This document shows positions 62,544 through 64,000 of a DNA stretch of 64,000 nt, piece after piece (the first letter of the stretch is position 1; each line of letters opens with the position of its first letter). A program made the position numbers and the translations under genes. The stretch lies in the NCBI RefSeq assembly GCF_001544835.2, contig NZ_FCNX02000016.1, positions 62,001 to 126,000 of the forward strand. The letters are read 5' to 3'. This DNA comes from Caballeronia fortuita. GTDB lineage: Bacteria; Pseudomonadota; Gammaproteobacteria; Burkholderiales; Burkholderiaceae. The notes below the pieces were generated by a model, which made no database searches, was not told the origin of the DNA, and saw only the letters and a program-made list of their open reading frames with translations.

Positions 62544-63932
62544 TTATTCGCCGCCGTAGAAGTTCTGCGCTCCGGCGAAGTTGTCAAACTTCGTGTACTG
62601 GCCGTGGAAAGTCAGGCGAACCGGGCCGATCGGACCGTTACGCTGCTTGCCGATGATGATTTCGGCCGTGCCCTTGTCGGGGCTGTCCGGGTTGTAGACT
62701 TCGTCGCGATAGATGAAAAGAATCACGTCCGCGTCCTGTTCGATAGCGCCCGATTCGCGCAGGTCCGACATGATCGGCCGCTTGTTCGGACGCTGCTCCA
62801 GTCCGCGATTCAACTGCGACAGCGCGATCACCGGCACGTCGAGTTCCTTCGCGAGGCTCTTGAGCGAACGCGAGATTTCCGAGATTTCCGTGGCGCGGTT
62901 TTCGCCACCGCCCGAACCGGACATGAGCTGCAAATAATCGACGATGATCAGCCCGAGCTTGCCGCATTGCCGCGACAGACGCCGCGCGCGCGAGCGCAGT
63001 TCCATTGGGTTGAGGCCGCCCGTTTCGTCGATGAAAAGCTGCGCCTCGCTCATTTTCTGCACGGCATGCGTGAGCTTCGGCCAATCCTCGTCGGTGAGAC
63101 GCCCGGTACGCATGCGATGCTGATCGAGCCGGCCGACCGAGCCGAGCATACGCATCGTGAGTTGCGTGCCGGGCATTTCCATCGAGAACACCGCGACGGG
63201 CAGGCCGTACTCCACCGCTACGTATTCGCCGATGTTCATCGAGAAAGCCGTCTTACCCATCGACGGACGCCCCGCCACGATGATCAGTTCGCCGCCATGC
63301 ATGCCCGAAGTCATGCGATCGAGGTCGACGAAGCCTGTCGGCGTGCCAGTCACATCGCTCGGATTGGCCGTGTGATACAGCGTGTCGATGCGCTCGACGA
63401 CCTGCGTGAGAAGCGGTCCGATCTCCAGAAAACCCTGCGTGCCGCGCGCGCCGTCTTCGGCGATCGAAAACACGCGGGCTTCCGCCTCGTCGAGAATCTG
63501 GCGGACTTCCTTGCCCTGCGGATTGAAGGCATCGGCGGAAATTTCGTCGGCCACCGACACGAGGCGGCGCAGCACCGCGCGATCGCGCACGATCTCCGCG
63601 TAGCGCCGAATGTTCGCCGCGCTCGGCGTGTTCTGCGCGAGCGCGTTCAGATACGCGAGCCCGCCCACTTCCTCGGCCTTGCCGGCCATCGTGAGCGCTT
63701 CGTAGACGGTGATGACGTCCGCGGGGCGCGTCGCCGCGATCAACTTGCCGATGTGCTCATAAATGATGCGATGGTCGTAGCGATAAAAATCGCTTTGATG
63801 CATCACGTCGGCGATGCGGTCCCATGCAGCGTTATCCAGCAGCAAGCCGCCGATCACGGATTGTTCGGCTTCGATCGAATGCGGCGGGACTTTCAGCGCG
63901 TCGAGTTGCGGGTCTTTGGACGGAGCGTTCAT
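62544..63932 (-). CDS. dnaB: Replicative DNA helicase DnaB
   Basis: A 462-residue hexameric helicase of the replication fork. The N-terminal helical domain covers about residues 15-150 (PPHSIEAEQSVIGGLLLDN). The RecA-type domain has Walker A GRPSMGKTAFSMN near 221, Walker B LIIVDYLQLMSG near 329, and the arginine-finger region with SQLNRGLEQRPNKRP near 372. Length matches DnaB (471). No intein. In relatives rplI lies upstream; the end of the window cuts there. Confidence 0.96.
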   Translation of the reverse strand: MNAPSKDPQLDALKVPPHSIEAEQSVIGGLLLDNAAWDRIADVMHQSDFYRYDHRIIYEHIGKLIAATRPADVITVYEALTMAGKAEEVGGLAYLNALAQNTPSAANIRRYAEIVRDRAVLRRLVSVADEISADAFNPQGKEVRQILDEAEARVFSIAEDGARGTQGFLEIGPLLTQVVERIDTLYHTANPSDVTGTPTGFVDLDRMTSGMHGGELIIVAGRPSMGKTAFSMNIGEYVAVEYGLPVAVFSMEMPGTQLTMRMLGSVGRLDQHRMRTGRLTDEDWPKLTHAVQKMSEAQLFIDETGGLNPMELRSRARRLSRQCGKLGLIIVDYLQLMSGSGGGENRATEISEISRSLKSLAKELDVPVIALSQLNRGLEQRPNKRPIMSDLRESGAIEQDADVILFIYRDEVYNPDSPDKGTAEIIIGKQRNGPIGPVRLTFHGQYTKFDNFAGAQNFYGGE

Positions 63933-64000
63933 GGGGTGGAATTATCGATGAATTCGGCGCGTAGGAACAACGCTCAGACAAATAAAAAAGGCAGGAACCT
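63933..64000. other. Upstream flank of dnaB, cut by the window end
   Basis: 68 bases with no coding frame. A run AATAAAAAAGG at 63981-63991 reads as a T-tract on the minus strand, which would fit the 3' end of an intrinsic terminator for the gene upstream of dnaB; the stem lies outside the window. Confidence 0.35.

Overview
The window is a gene-dense, GC-rich stretch of chromosome from a beta-proteobacterium of the family Burkholderiaceae, most like Paraburkholderia or Caballeronia. The evidence is protein-level resemblance (OmpR/EnvZ, AhpC, YbiT, a split ArnA, two-component style gene order), the order tig-clpP-clpX-lon-hupB-ppiD, strong codon-position GC bias that opens long shadow frames, and a 590-bp inverted-repeat element of a type I associate with this group. 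Nearly all genes are housekeeping. There is no phage, insertion sequence, CRISPR array or rRNA operon.

Layout. 1-4.4 kb: the 3' end of nnr, pgi, then the divergent pair ybbA/tesA whose start codons overlap, and a small lipoprotein. 4.4-13.7 kb (minus strand): a protein-folding and proteolysis block, tig-clpP-clpX-lon-hupB-[tRNA-Val, tRNA-Asp]-ppiD, punctuated by intrinsic terminators. 14-20 kb: glycerate kinase, a PepSY/DUF2946 pair with metal-binding character, tRNA-Leu, a squalene-synthase-fold protein without the first aspartate motif, and a DUF1501 gene with a small secreted partner. 20-28 kb: ompR-envZ, ahpC with a truncated ahpD remnant, ispDF and mfd. 28.2-28.8 kb: the inverted-repeat element.

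28.9-39.7 kb: argE, a serine/threonine dehydratase, an unrecognised secreted protein behind about 790 bp without genes, the polyamine importer potFGHI (minus strand) and mntH. 39.8-47.2 kb: outer-membrane phospholipase A, a DUF1289 protein, the ABC-F protein ybiT, and the operon alaA-hom-thrC. 47.5-56.3 kb: a small ORF coupled to a DUF498/Mth938 gene, then the lipid A 4-amino-4-deoxy-L-arabinose (L-Ara4N) operon arnT-SMR-arnB-arnC-arnA(formyltransferase)-arnA(decarboxylase)-arnD, followed by bcp. 56.3-64 kb: a candidate small RNA, a PIN-PhoH ATPase, an NlpC/P60 lipoprotein, an atypical SDR, pit with its DUF47 partner, and dnaB.

Themes that join these genes are envelope maintenance (PpiD, OmpR/EnvZ, PldA, Arn enzymes, NlpC/P60), protein quality control (Tig, ClpXP, Lon, PpiD), peroxide defence (AhpC, Bcp) and amino-acid metabolism (ArgE, Hom, ThrC, AlaA, dehydratase). 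The points most worth a second look are the candidate small RNA before phoH, the ahpD truncation exactly at ispF, the inverted-repeat element, the small ORF overlapping the DUF498 start, the palindrome and long leader before the arn operon, and several enzymes that have kept their fold but lost canonical catalytic residues.
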